Source: Winogradskya consettensis | Lineage (GTDB): Bacteria > Actinomycetota > Actinomycetes > Mycobacteriales > Micromonosporaceae | Direction of reading: 5' to 3' | Assembly: GCF_018332715.1 (NCBI RefSeq) | Contig: NZ_BOQP01000043.1 | Coordinates: 1-64,000, forward strand | DNA length: 64,000 bases | In this document: positions 8,790 through 17,618 of the stretch, piece after piece | Layout of the letters: each line of letters begins with the position of its first letter | How positions within the stretch are numbered: the stretch's first letter is position 1 | The notes under the pieces: model-generated | Database searches by the model: none | Told to the model about the DNA's origin: nothing | What the model saw: only the letters and a program-made list of their open reading frames with translations | Translations under genes and position numbers: made by a program

Positions 8790-10316
8790 ATGAGAAGATC
8801 AGCGCTTTTGGCGGGGTTCGCCGCCATCGCCACGGCGGCAATCGGCGTCGCCCTTCCGATGTCCGGGGCGGACGCCGCGACCGGCACCGTCACCGGCTTC
8901 GCGACGCGCAACGGCGGCACGACCGGCGGCGCGGGCGGCGCCACCGTGCGGGCCACCACCGGCACCGCGATCCACACCGCGCTGTGCGGCCGGGCCAGCA
9001 GCAGCACCCCGATCATCATCGAGGTCAGCGGCACCATCAACCACGGCAACACCACGAAGGTCTCGGGCGCCAGCTGCAACACCGCGGCCGACGTCATCGA
9101 GCTCAAGCAGATCAGCAACGTCACGATCATCGGGGTCGGCAGTGGCGCGATCTTCGACCAGCTCGGCATCCACATCCGGGAATCCAGCAACATCATCATC
9201 CAGAACGTGACCGTACGGAACGTCAAGAAGTCGGGCTCCCCCACGTCGAACGGCGGCGACGCCATCGGCATGGAGTCCGACGTGCGCAACGTCTGGGTCG
9301 ACCACGTCAACCTGGAGGCGTCGGGCGGCGAGTCGGAAGGCTACGACGGCCTGTTCGACATGAAGGCCAACGTGCAGTACGTGACGTTGTCCTACAGCAC
9401 TCTGCGCAATTCCGGACGCGGCGGCCTGATCGGCTCCAGCGAGAGCGACCGCACCAACGGCTACGTCACGTTCCACCACAACCTCTATCAGAACATCGAT
9501 TCCCGTACGCCGTTGTTGCGAGGCGGAATCGCGCATATCTACAACAATTACTATGTGAACCTCAACGAGTCCGGCATCAACTCCCGGGCCGGCGCGAGCG
9601 CGAAAGTGGACAACAACTATTTCAAGGACTCCAAGGACGTCCTGGGCACGTTCTACACGTCCGAGGCGGGGTTCTGGCAGGTCAGCGGCAACATCTTCGA
9701 CAACGTGACGTGGTCGAGCCCGGGGACGGACAACAATCCCGCGGGACCCGATCCGGTTTCCAACACCACGGTCAGCATTCCGTACGCGTACACGCTGGAC
9801 GCCGCGAGCTGCGTACCCTCGATCGTCAGCCTGACAGCCGGCGCCAACAACGGCCTGCAGGTCTCCAACGGCAGTTGCTCGACAACGCAGCCGACAACCT
9901 CCGCACCCACGCCCACCACCCCCGCACCCACCACCCCACCGCCGTCGTCGGGGACAAACCTGAGCATCGGCGCCGGCTCCGATGGTTCCAGCAAGGCCAC
10001 GGGTACGGGTTACGGCGACGTCCGCGACGCCAGCCTCACCACCTACTGGTCACCGGTGGGCACGACCGGGGACATCTCGATCAAATGGGGAACGGCCACC
10101 ACGGTTTCGAGGGCCGTCATCCGCGAGGCATCCGGCTCCGCGGGCACCATCGGATCGTGGCAGGTCATCAACTACGGCACCGGAGCCGTTCTCGCCTCCG
10201 GCACCGGAGCGGGCACCATCACGTTCCCCGCGACGTCCCTGACCAAGCTCACGTTCCGCATCCTCACCGCGAGCGCCACCCCCAAGATCGCCGAGTACGA
10301 GACCTACGCCGGGTGA
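8790..10316 (+). CDS. Secreted pectate lyase (PL1) with C-terminal discoidin-like domain
   Basis: 508 aa, ATG at 8790 with AAGGTGGGA upstream. The signal peptide ends near GADAATG. Residues about 30-355 form a right-handed parallel beta-helix typical of polysaccharide lyase family 1: the VWVDHVNLE block matches the conserved vWiDH motif and SRTPLLRGG carries the arginine expected to abstract the proton from galacturonate. A Thr/Pro linker follows, then about 115 residues (from NLSIGAGSDGSS to AEYETYAG) resembling an F5/8-type C (discoidin) carbohydrate-binding domain. It would cleave plant pectin outside the cell by beta-elimination. Monocistronic behind its own promoter. Confidence 0.9.
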   Translation: MRRSALLAGFAAIATAAIGVALPMSGADAATGTVTGFATRNGGTTGGAGGATVRATTGTAIHTALCGRASSSTPIIIEVSGTINHGNTTKVSGASCNTAADVIELKQISNVTIIGVGSGAIFDQLGIHIRESSNIIIQNVTVRNVKKSGSPTSNGGDAIGMESDVRNVWVDHVNLEASGGESEGYDGLFDMKANVQYVTLSYSTLRNSGRGGLIGSSESDRTNGYVTFHHNLYQNIDSRTPLLRGGIAHIYNNYYVNLNESGINSRAGASAKVDNNYFKDSKDVLGTFYTSEAGFWQVSGNIFDNVTWSSPGTDNNPAGPDPVSNTTVSIPYAYTLDAASCVPSIVSLTAGANNGLQVSNGSCSTTQPTTSAPTPTTPAPTTPPPSSGTNLSIGAGSDGSSKATGTGYGDVRDASLTTYWSPVGTTGDISIKWGTATTVSRAVIREASGSAGTIGSWQVINYGTGAVLASGTGAGTITFPATSLTKLTFRILTASATPKIAEYETYAG

Positions 10317-10338
10317 GGAACGTGGAACAATTCCCCGG

Positions 10339-10584
10339 ATGCTGCGCAGAATCGGTCAAGTAGCCCTGGGCGCTTTCCTGCTCGTCGCGGGCACGACCCA
10401 CCTGACGGTCGCCCGCCACGAGTTCCAGGCCCAGGTGCCACCGTGGCTTCCCCTCGACCCCGGCTTCGTGGTCATCGCGTCCGGAGTCGTCGAGATCGCC
10501 CTCGGCCTGGCCCTGTTTATCCTCTGGGCCCTGGCCACCACCCACGCCGTCAGGACCCTGCGCTCCCTGCGCACCGCCGCGTAA
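10339..10584 (+). CDS. Short DoxX-like membrane protein, probably internally deleted
   Basis: 81 aa with two hydrophobic segments. The N-terminal part (LGAFLLVAGTTHL, then VPPWLPLDPGFVVIASG and EIALGLAL) matches the start of DoxX-type inner-membrane proteins, which are usually about 120-140 aa with four helices. Here EIALGLALF runs directly into ILWALATTHAVR, which looks like the last helix of the family, so one to two helices in the middle seem to be missing. It may be a remnant or a minimal form. It follows the pectate lyase gene by 22 bp. Confidence 0.6.
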   Translation: MLRRIGQVALGAFLLVAGTTHLTVARHEFQAQVPPWLPLDPGFVVIASGVVEIALGLALFILWALATTHAVRTLRSLRTAA

Positions 10585-10600
10585 CCAGCACGGTCTCGGG

Positions 10601-11866
10601 TCAGTCGCGGCGCATCTGCTGGGCGAGCTGCTCGGCGAGTGGCGCCAGCTCCGCCCGCAGGCGTTCGGCCTCCACCGGGGTGACAACAACAGCGGGATCC
10701 ACGTACGGCCGGTTGCTCACCCACTGCCGACGACGCCCCGACGACGGATGCCGGGCCAGCAACGACGCGTCCTCCCGCATGGACAGCTGGCGCAGCACCG
10801 GCAGGAACTCCGCCCGGCGGCCCTGCGTGTCGGCGAGCAACGCCCGCCACCGCTGCGCGGCCTCCCCTTCCGCGACCCTCGGGTGCAGCAGATCGGTGAG
10901 CCCCGGCATCAGCACCAACGCGTCGAGCATCTCGAGCGTGGCACGTGACCCGCCCGCCCGGACCGCCATCGAATCGGCCCGGACCTCCGCCCGGCGATCC
11001 TCCCCGGCAGCCAGCAGGAACATTCCCAGATGGGCGCTGAACAGCACGAACGACACCATCCCGGCGATCACCTGCCAGACCGTGAACGCCATCAGCAACA
11101 AGCCGGAAAGATCTTTGTCGACGCCGTCACCCCGCGGCGGCGCGACGATCCGCGAAAGCGCGCCGAACACCGTCCGCGCTGGCTGCTCGAGAAGCCGCCG
11201 GAACCCGTCCTGATACGCCAGATGCCCGAGCTCATGCCCGATCAACGCGACCAACTGCTGCTCGCTGAGGGCGAGGATCATCGGCAACCCGATCGCCAAC
11301 ACCTTCGTCCGCCGAAACCCCACCACGGCGGCCCAGGCGTTGAACTCGGTGTCCACAACCAGCAGATCCGGCCGGGGAGCCCCGGTCTTCTCGGCGGCCC
11401 GGTCGACGAGCCCCCGCAGCACCGGCGCACTGCCGGCATCGAGCACCCACCCACCGGCCACCGCGTCCTTACGACTGCCGAGCCGGGGCCGCAACACCCA
11501 GGCCAACCCGAGCAGTGCGGCCCCGGCGGCGATCGGCGGCAACAACCGCCCGGTGACGATCAGCCAGACACCCGCCGCCACCAGCGCGAGCACCCCGGCC
11601 CCGAGCAGCACCGAGACGGCAAGCAGAACCACCCGCCCAGCCGTGACGCGCCGCCCGACAGCCCGCTCATCGCGTCCCGCCAGCACCCTGTCCGCCCGAA
11701 ACCCGGCGCGCCGGTCGAGCAGCACCATCCGCCGTGCGAACCACCCGCCCCCGCCACCCACGAAAGCGTCCAAATTCCACTCACAGGCACCACACCACGA
11801 GGGCCGCTCACCCACCGTGACCAGCACCGCAGAACACTTGGGGCAAACCCCCGTCGATGTCAGCAC
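10601..11866 (-). CDS. M48-family zinc metallopeptidase, membrane-bound
   Basis: 421 aa from a GTG at 11866; the binding site is weak so the start is uncertain. A zinc-ribbon-like knuckle opens the protein (C8, C11, C25, C28). Two membrane segments follow at about 78-104 and 108-126. The peptidase core carries HELGH at 211-215 (two zinc-binding histidines and the catalytic Glu) and a distant EDRRAEVRAD that supplies the third zinc ligand, as in HtpX/Ste24-type enzymes. Another hydrophobic pair lies near 250-285. Such peptidases degrade damaged membrane proteins. It converges on the DoxX-like gene. Confidence 0.85.
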   Translation of the reverse strand: MLTSTGVCPKCSAVLVTVGERPSWCGACEWNLDAFVGGGGGWFARRMVLLDRRAGFRADRVLAGRDERAVGRRVTAGRVVLLAVSVLLGAGVLALVAAGVWLIVTGRLLPPIAAGAALLGLAWVLRPRLGSRKDAVAGGWVLDAGSAPVLRGLVDRAAEKTGAPRPDLLVVDTEFNAWAAVVGFRRTKVLAIGLPMILALSEQQLVALIGHELGHLAYQDGFRRLLEQPARTVFGALSRIVAPPRGDGVDKDLSGLLLMAFTVWQVIAGMVSFVLFSAHLGMFLLAAGEDRRAEVRADSMAVRAGGSRATLEMLDALVLMPGLTDLLHPRVAEGEAAQRWRALLADTQGRRAEFLPVLRQLSMREDASLLARHPSSGRRRQWVSNRPYVDPAVVVTPVEAERLRAELAPLAEQLAQQMRRD

Positions 11867-12087
11867 CGGCGCATTAGATCACCCCGCCGCCGAGCCCACC
11901 GCCCCGGGAAGACGCCCATCAGGCCTCGCCGTGATCGCGATGGTTGCGCTGCGGAGAGGCTCGTTGAATGGCGCGTGAACCTGGATAACGTCACCCATCG
12001 GCAGGCCACAGTCTCGACCGGACACCGTGGACATACGGCGGCAGGAAGGATATTCTCCGGCGTCCATTGATCCCGGGGGAGGATTTC

Positions 12088-13266
12088 ATGTACGTGTCCC
12101 GAGTTCGTAATGTTCTGTTAGGCGTAATGATCATTGGTGCGGCTGTTGCAATACCGACCGCCGCCCAGGCCGCTCCGCAGGATTTGACGCTGACCGTCAA
12201 GAACGGCATCACCAACGAGGGCGGCAAGGAGTTCCCGATCTATCTCCGTGTGCCGGACATGCAGGAGGGATTCTTCATCGAGGATGTCCGGGTCGCGATC
12301 GACACCACGGACATCACTTCCGTGACCGCGCTGGCCACCATTGCGCCGGGCGCCACCCCGAAGTGCACCACGGCGGCCACGATCACCACGTGTGATCTGG
12401 GCTCGATCGGCAGCGCGGACGATGACGCCCAGCCCACCATGATGGTGACCGCGAAGCCGGGTGCGGCACCCGGCACCACGGGCAAGCTCAAGGTCACCCT
12501 CACCGCGAAGGGGATCGAGCCCCTCGTCGTCACGCCGACGGTCACGGTCGCGGAGCAGGTCGACCTGGCGATCAGCGATGCCCCGGAGACCGTCGAGGCG
12601 AAACCCGGTGAGCTGGTGCCGCTCGGCGTCCGGATCACCAATCGGGGCACCAACGCCATTCCCGGCGTTGCCCTGCGCATCGCCGGCGGGGATCCCCTCA
12701 CCCGGCGGAGCAGCTTCGACAACTGCTACCACCTGAACGACGACTTCGAGACGTTCTGCCGCTTCGAGACGACGCTCGAGCCCGGTAAGACGTACGTGGT
12801 CGACGGCACGGTCCTGGGGGTTCGCAAGGACGCCAAGCCCGGCCAGGACTCGTACGGTGCCGCGGTCTGGACCCTGGACGACATCGATCATCTCGGCATC
12901 ATGAGCGACTACCCGCACGACAGCGGCGCCCCGCTCAAGCTCGTCGAGCTGCCCGGCGTGGCCGCGGCCGCGCGGGTGCCGGCCTCAGACCCGGACTCCA
13001 GCGACGACCTCGCCAAGGGCAAGGTCACCATCCTGGCCGGCCCGTCGCCGACGCCCTCATCGCCCGCTCCCACCGCCACTCCCACCGCCACTCCCACGAC
13101 CACCCCGCCCGTCGCAGGCGGCGACACCGGCGGTGAGGGTGGCGGCGGCACCCTGCCGATCACCGGATCCCCGATCGGCCTGATCGCCACGATCGGCGTG
13201 AGTGCCCTGCTCATCGGCATCCTCGGCCTCGTCGCCACCCGCCGCCGCGCCCGCTTCACCGCCTGA
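12088..13266 (+). CDS. LPITG-anchored surface protein
   Basis: 392 aa, ATG at 12088 after GGGGGAGGA. Signal peptide MYVSRVRNVLLGV...TAAQAAP. The body looks like two beta-sandwich domains of the kind seen in adhesins and COG1361-type proteins (VTVAEQVDLAISDAP, then LGVRITNRGTNAIPGV). Cysteines in PKCTTAATITTC and NCYHLNDDFETFC could form disulfides. A Pro/Thr linker leads to LPITG, a hydrophobic helix and the basic tail RRRARF: a complete sortase sorting signal. A class F-type sortase gene lies at 34062 in this window. Wall anchoring is therefore likely; the ligand is unknown. Confidence 0.85.
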   Translation: MYVSRVRNVLLGVMIIGAAVAIPTAAQAAPQDLTLTVKNGITNEGGKEFPIYLRVPDMQEGFFIEDVRVAIDTTDITSVTALATIAPGATPKCTTAATITTCDLGSIGSADDDAQPTMMVTAKPGAAPGTTGKLKVTLTAKGIEPLVVTPTVTVAEQVDLAISDAPETVEAKPGELVPLGVRITNRGTNAIPGVALRIAGGDPLTRRSSFDNCYHLNDDFETFCRFETTLEPGKTYVVDGTVLGVRKDAKPGQDSYGAAVWTLDDIDHLGIMSDYPHDSGAPLKLVELPGVAAAARVPASDPDSSDDLAKGKVTILAGPSPTPSSPAPTATPTATPTTTPPVAGGDTGGEGGGGTLPITGSPIGLIATIGVSALLIGILGLVATRRRARFTA

Positions 13267-13302
13267 TCGACCTTCCGTCCGCGGCGCGCTGCCGCAGAAA
13301 AA

Positions 13303-13341
13303 AGTCGCAAGACCAGGTCGCAGGACCAGGCCGCAAGACCG
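13303..13341. repeat. Three 13-bp direct repeats
   Basis: Three imperfect copies of GTCGCAAGACCAG in tandem, between the LPITG gene and the next plus-strand gene. No obvious role. Confidence 0.6.
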
Positions 13342-13401
13342 GCAGACCAGGGTGGTACGGCATTCAGCTGTGCCGCCCTGTCGCCGTTCTAGGGTGATCA
13401 G

Positions 13402-14022
13402 GTGACGAGCATCGCGACGCTGCGGGAAAAGATCGATCTGCTTCGGGCGGTCGAGGCACAACAACGGTTCGGCACCGTCATCGGGCCCGGCGCCGAGCTC
13501 GCTCCGATCCCGGCGCTGCCGGCGGGCACCACCGAGGTGTTCAGCCTGTTCGGCCGGTTGGAGGGAAACTATCTGCTGTTCAAGCCGCCGAGCTCGATCC
13601 GCACGCCGACCGCCTGGCGGGAGCACACCTCCGACAATTTCGCCCTGGGTGAGGCACTGGTGATCGGCGCCGAAATCTTCAGCACCCCCGAATTCCGGTC
13701 CGGCGAGAATGAATCCGGCGAGGACGGCATGGGGTACGGCGGCGCGCCCATCAGGATGAGCCTCGCCGACGGCCATGTCTATTACATCGACCCCGAGAAC
13801 TACATTTTCCTGTACAAGAATCCCGACGCCGACAACGTGGAGATCGAGGTTCTCGCCCCCGATCTCATGACGTTCTTCGACCGGTACGTACTCGGCGACC
13901 AGTACCCCCGGCTCGTGGAGGTCGTCATCGGCTCGCAGGCCGCGGAGCAGCGCCATCGAAAGACCGGCGACCACGTGGACAGTTGGCGGCGTCTCCTGAT
14001 CGCTGCCGGGCTGGCTGCGTAG
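13402..14022 (+). CDS. Hypothetical protein, SMI1/SUKH-like in style
   Basis: 206 aa, GTG start with AGGGTGA upstream. Soluble and acidic, no signal peptide. The stretch HVYYIDPENYIFLYKNP followed by LMTFFDRYVLG resembles the end of SMI1/KNR4 (SUKH) proteins, where an aromatic, acidic strand leads into a closing helix, but the N-terminal SUKH signature is not clear. SUKH proteins are often immunity proteins to secreted toxins, yet no toxin gene is adjacent. The next gene starts 6 bp after its stop, so the two are probably co-transcribed. Confidence 0.65.
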   Translation: MTSIATLREKIDLLRAVEAQQRFGTVIGPGAELAPIPALPAGTTEVFSLFGRLEGNYLLFKPPSSIRTPTAWREHTSDNFALGEALVIGAEIFSTPEFRSGENESGEDGMGYGGAPIRMSLADGHVYYIDPENYIFLYKNPDADNVEIEVLAPDLMTFFDRYVLGDQYPRLVEVVIGSQAAEQRHRKTGDHVDSWRRLLIAAGLAA

Positions 14023-14027
14023 AGCAG

Positions 14028-14837
14028 ATGCGAGCATCAGAGCTTCCACGGGCAATTGGCGCGGCTGTGTCGATCGCTGCGGATCTCGGTCTGGCTGCCG
14101 ACGACGCGGTCGTACTTCAGAATTCGAACAAGGTGAGTCTGCGGCTGCTGCCCTGTGACGTCATGGCCCGGGTGGCACCCGTACAGGACCAGATCGCGCA
14201 GTTCGAAATTGACATCGCGCAACGGCTGACCGCGGCCGGGAGCCCGATTGCGGGCCTTGATCCCCGGGTCGAGCCACGGGTCTACGAGCGTGCCGGGTAC
14301 GCGGTCACGTTCTGGACCTTCCACGAAACCGCCACCGGTGACGAGATCGCACCAGCCGATTACGCCGATGCGCTGCACGAACTGCACAGAGCAATGCGCA
14401 CGATTGAGGTACGCGCACCGCACGTCACCGATCGCATCGCGCAGGCCCAGCACCTCGTGGCAACCCGGGACCGTACGCCGGAACTCGCCGAAGCCGACCG
14501 TGAGCTCCTCGACTCCGTGCTGCGGCGACCAGTCCACGGAACGGATCAGCTGTTGCACGGCGAACCGCACCCGGGCAACGTACTGAAAACGAAGGGTGGG
14601 CTGCTGTTCATAGATCTTGAGACGTGTTGCCGTGGGCCTGTCGAATTTGATCTGGCCCACGCGCCCGAGGATGTCGGCGATCGTTATCCGGGTGTCGATC
14701 AGGGGTTGCTGAACGAGTGCCGGATTCTGGTGCTGGCGATGATCACGACGTGGCGCTGGGATCGGGACGATCAGTTTCCGGACGGGCGGCGGCTCGGGAT
14801 GGAATGGCTCGCGGAAATTCGGGCGTACGAGGGCTGA
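14028..14837 (+). CDS. Aminoglycoside phosphotransferase (APH)-like kinase
   Basis: 269 aa, ATG at 14028. The C-terminal lobe has LLHGEPHPGNVL, the APH-type catalytic loop in which the usual HGDLHxxN aspartate is Glu, and LFIDLETCCRGPVEFDLA, the Mg-binding ID(F/L)E segment. The N-terminal lobe is short, with VSLRLLPCDVMARV as the likely ATP-side strand pair. The family phosphorylates small-molecule hydroxyls (aminoglycosides, homoserine, choline, methylthioribose). The Asp-to-Glu change in the catalytic loop leaves activity open. Cytoplasmic; likely in an operon with the preceding gene. Confidence 0.75.
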   Translation: MRASELPRAIGAAVSIAADLGLAADDAVVLQNSNKVSLRLLPCDVMARVAPVQDQIAQFEIDIAQRLTAAGSPIAGLDPRVEPRVYERAGYAVTFWTFHETATGDEIAPADYADALHELHRAMRTIEVRAPHVTDRIAQAQHLVATRDRTPELAEADRELLDSVLRRPVHGTDQLLHGEPHPGNVLKTKGGLLFIDLETCCRGPVEFDLAHAPEDVGDRYPGVDQGLLNECRILVLAMITTWRWDRDDQFPDGRRLGMEWLAEIRAYEG

Positions 14838-14984
14838 TCGACAGTTGGGGTTCGCGAGGCGGTGGCAGCCGGGTGGTTGTTCCGGTGGATCGCGGCCAAA
14901 CGCCTGGCCGGCCGGCTCCAGGTCAAGACGAGCAACCCTGACCGCTACGCCTGCCGGCCCTGATGCTGGCGACGGCGTGGGGCA

Positions 14985-15530
14985 TCAGAGCTCGGCCCGG
15001 TTGAGGCTGCGAGGATCGTCGGGGGCCTGGTATTGGGTGTACAGGCCGCTGCGGGCGACCCTGCGCCAGGGCCGGGCGTAGTTCTCGGCGGTCAGGTCCA
15101 GGTCGGTGGTGGCGATCGCGGGCGCCGGGTCGGACGGGCAGCGGGTCAGCCAGTCGCCGTCAGGTCCGACGATGCCGGAAGGCGCCACGCCCGCGTAGCT
15201 GACCCAGTAGCTGTTGGCCGCGGCGAGGGCCTGTGACTGCAGCGCGAACGGGTCGTTGTCGGTGGGGACTCCCGGCCCGTGCGTGGAGAACAGGACGCAG
15301 TCGACGTCGAGGCGTTCGTACTCCAGAAAGACTTCGGGGTAAACGACCTCCATACCCAGAGCACAGCCGAAACGTACGCCGTCGACGCTGAACGTGACGG
15401 GGTCCGAGCCCGGCGTGTAGAGATGGCTGACCTTGGTGTTCGACAGCATCCGCTCGTCGTAGCGCGTGACGATCTCGCCGCCGTCCGAGATGACGTAGAG
15501 ACTCAGGTGCGGGCGCCGCGCCGGGGACGG
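14985..15530 (-). pseudogene. 5'-truncated carbon-nitrogen hydrolase (nitrilase family)
   Basis: The open frame holds only the C-terminal half of a nitrilase-superfamily enzyme. It begins inside the fold at HLSLYVISDGGEIVTRYDER; then comes VRFGCALGMEVVYPEVF with the expected catalytic cysteine, and LDVDCVLFSTHG. Full-length members have about 260-300 residues and start with a strand ending in a catalytic Glu; that half is absent, and a stop (15531-15533) precedes the remnant. No N-terminal coding is found up to the divergent nucleoside hydrolase gene, so the 5' half was deleted. A shorter protein from the ATG at 15449 (154 aa) could still be made but should be inactive. Confidence 0.75.
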
Positions 15531-15608
15531 TCACAGGAGGTTCGGCGTGGGCCACGCCGGTTCCGACGTTAGCAGCTCCGAAGAGGAACTGGCATCTATC
15601 GTCGGGGG

Positions 15609-16559
15609 ATGGGAGACGTCGCTGCGGTGCCGGTGATCATCGACTGCGACCCGGGGCATGATGATGCGCTGGCGTTGCTGCTCGCTGTGGGTGATCCGCG
15701 GTTGCGGCTGCTCGGGGTCACCACCGTGGCGGGTAATCAGACGCTCGCCAAGACCACCTCGAACGCGCTGAAGATTCTCGCACTCGCCGGTGCAGTCGAT
15801 GTTCCGGTGGCTGCCGGCTGCGATCGGCCGCTGGTCGGGGAGCTCACCGTCGCCGGGGACATCCATGGTGAGTCCGGGCTGGACGGGCCCGATCTCGAGG
15901 TGCCGGTGGGCGGGGTCGCGGACGTGCACGGGGTCGAGCTGATGCGGCGGCTCATCCTGGGCTGCGGCGAGCCGGTCACGCTGATCGCCACCGGGCCGTT
16001 GACGAATGTCGCTCTGCTGCTGCGCAGGCACCCCGAGGTCGCACCGTACGTTCGCCGCGTCGTCTTCATGGGTGGCTCGACCGATCGGGGCAACACCACG
16101 CCGTACGGCGAGTTCAACATCGTCACCGATCCCGAGGCGGCCGACATCGTGCTGCGGTCGGGGCTGCCGGTCACGATGATCGGGCTGAACGTCACGCATC
16201 AGGCGCTGGCGACGACGCAGATCATCGAGGAGTTCCGCGGGATGGGCACCCGGCTGGGCGTCATCTGCGCGGATCTGATGACGTTCTTCGCGAGCACGTA
16301 CCGGCGGGTGTTCGGGTTCGAGCATCCCCCGGTGCACGATCCGATCGCCGTCGCGTGTGTCATCGACCCGTCGATCATCGCGACCGTCGCGGTGCCGGTC
16401 ACCGTTGAGCTCGTCGGGGCGTACACCAGGGGTGCCACTGTTGTTGATCTTCATGGAAGGAGCGGGGCCGTCGCGAACGCGGACGTCGCCGTGGGGATCG
16501 AGGTGGAGGCGTTCTGGCGGTTGCTCATGGCGGCGGTGCGGCGCGTTTCGGAAGTTTGA
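15609..16559 (+). CDS. Inosine/uridine-preferring nucleoside hydrolase
   Basis: 316 aa, ATG at 15609 after GGGGG. The family hallmark DCDPGHDDALAL at residues 14-25 supplies the aspartates that bind calcium and the ribose. Further conserved parts are LIATGPLTNVALLLRRHP, VVFMGGS, EFNIVTDPEAA and, near the C-terminus, HDPIAVA with the Asp that completes the calcium site. It hydrolyses the N-glycosidic bond of nucleosides to base plus ribose for salvage. Length is typical of the family (about 310 aa). Cytoplasmic, monocistronic, divergent from the nitrilase remnant. Confidence 0.92.
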   Translation: MGDVAAVPVIIDCDPGHDDALALLLAVGDPRLRLLGVTTVAGNQTLAKTTSNALKILALAGAVDVPVAAGCDRPLVGELTVAGDIHGESGLDGPDLEVPVGGVADVHGVELMRRLILGCGEPVTLIATGPLTNVALLLRRHPEVAPYVRRVVFMGGSTDRGNTTPYGEFNIVTDPEAADIVLRSGLPVTMIGLNVTHQALATTQIIEEFRGMGTRLGVICADLMTFFASTYRRVFGFEHPPVHDPIAVACVIDPSIIATVAVPVTVELVGAYTRGATVVDLHGRSGAVANADVAVGIEVEAFWRLLMAAVRRVSEV

Positions 16560-16600
16560 CAACCGGATCGGAACCGGATCGCACCTCAGGACCACTCTCA

Positions 16601-16616
16601 GTAGTCAATTGACTAC
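16601..16616. promoter_or_regulatory. Perfect 16-bp palindrome, probable operator
   Basis: GTAGTCAATTGACTAC is its own reverse complement and lies 48 bp before the start of the DUF5666-like gene. AT-rich dyads of this form (AGTCAATTGACT core) are typical of MarR-type repressor sites. It contains TTGACT, which may be the -35 box, so binding would block the promoter. No MarR gene is adjacent. Confidence 0.6.
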
Positions 16617-16664
16617 CGATTGCCAGGGTTACCCCCGACGAAGACCCCCTGAGGAGCTCGACCC

Positions 16665-17525
16665 ATGCGCCTGCGTCACCGTGCCGCCGTGATCACCGCC
16701 GTTGCCGGAATCGCCCTGACCGGGCTGGCCACCGCCGGCCCCGCCATGGCGGCGACCAGCACCGCCGTGAAGGCGGCGGCCAGTGCTCCGGCCAGTACCT
16801 TCAACCTCGCGGGTACGGTCGCCGCCCTGAACGCCGCGAAGGGCACCGTCACGGTCGCCGGCGTGAGCGGCAGCAACACCACCGTCACCGTGGCGCCCAC
16901 CGCGACCGTGGCCGTCGACGGAAACACCGCCAAGCTGGCGAAGCTGCCGGTCGGCGCTCAGGTCAAGCTGTCCGGCAACACCACCAACGGCACCACCGTG
17001 GCCACGAAGGTCGACGCGACCACCGCCTGGCCGTTCGCCGCCGCCGGCACCGTCGTCTCGGTGGACGCCACCGCCGGCACCGTCTCGGTCAAGCGGGTCT
17101 CGCTGGACGGCAAGGGCGCCACCGACGTCATCCCGGTCGCCGCCAAGTCCACGATCACCCTCGACGGCAGGACGGTCGCGCTCTCCGCGTTGCCGGCCAA
17201 GGCTCCGATCCTGGTCGTCGGTACGGTCACCACCGGCACGTACTCCGCCAGGTCCCTGACCGCCCTGTCCCGCTGGGCGCTGAACCTCTCCGGCACCGTC
17301 GCCGCCGTCGACGCCGCGAACGGCACGGTCACGGTGAACACCGGCTCGCCGGCCACCGCGGTGAAGCTGAACGTCGACCCGAAGGTCAGCGTCAAGGTCA
17401 ACGGCGTGAACGCCTCGCTGTCGAAGCTGCCGATCGGCGCGACCGTCGGCCTCACCGGCACCGAGACCACCGTCGGTGCCACCGTCTCCGGGATCGACGC
17501 CAAGGTCGGCACCAAGAACCGCTGA
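16665..17525 (+). CDS. Secreted protein with three DUF5666-like repeats
   Basis: 286 aa, ATG at 16665 after GAGGAG. Signal peptide MRLRHRAAVITAV...AMAATS. Three repeats follow, each with the pattern GTVAAxxxAxGTVTV, then a segment like VDGN-AKLAKLPVGAQVKL; they begin near residues 48, 127 and 210. This is the pattern of the DUF5666 family, small OB/beta-barrel modules of unknown function found in secreted actinobacterial proteins. Strikingly rich in Ala, Thr and Val with almost no aromatics. A perfect palindrome upstream and a hairpin downstream mark it as a single-gene unit. Confidence 0.8.
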   Translation: MRLRHRAAVITAVAGIALTGLATAGPAMAATSTAVKAAASAPASTFNLAGTVAALNAAKGTVTVAGVSGSNTTVTVAPTATVAVDGNTAKLAKLPVGAQVKLSGNTTNGTTVATKVDATTAWPFAAAGTVVSVDATAGTVSVKRVSLDGKGATDVIPVAAKSTITLDGRTVALSALPAKAPILVVGTVTTGTYSARSLTALSRWALNLSGTVAAVDAANGTVTVNTGSPATAVKLNVDPKVSVKVNGVNASLSKLPIGATVGLTGTETTVGATVSGIDAKVGTKNR

Positions 17526-17540
17526 CGCCCCCGCTGTTCG

Positions 17541-17567
17541 ATCGCCCGCGCACTCCGCGCGGGCGAT
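17541..17567 (+). terminator. Hairpin terminator, 11-bp stem
   Basis: ATCGCCCGCGC and GCGCGGGCGAT pair perfectly around a five-base loop, 16 bp after the stop codon of the preceding gene. There is no clear T-run, as is common in actinomycetes. Confidence 0.75.
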
Positions 17568-17618
17568 TCGGCGTGTGCGATCCTTTTGCGACTGTAGATC
17601 AAGTTGCGGGGGCAATTC

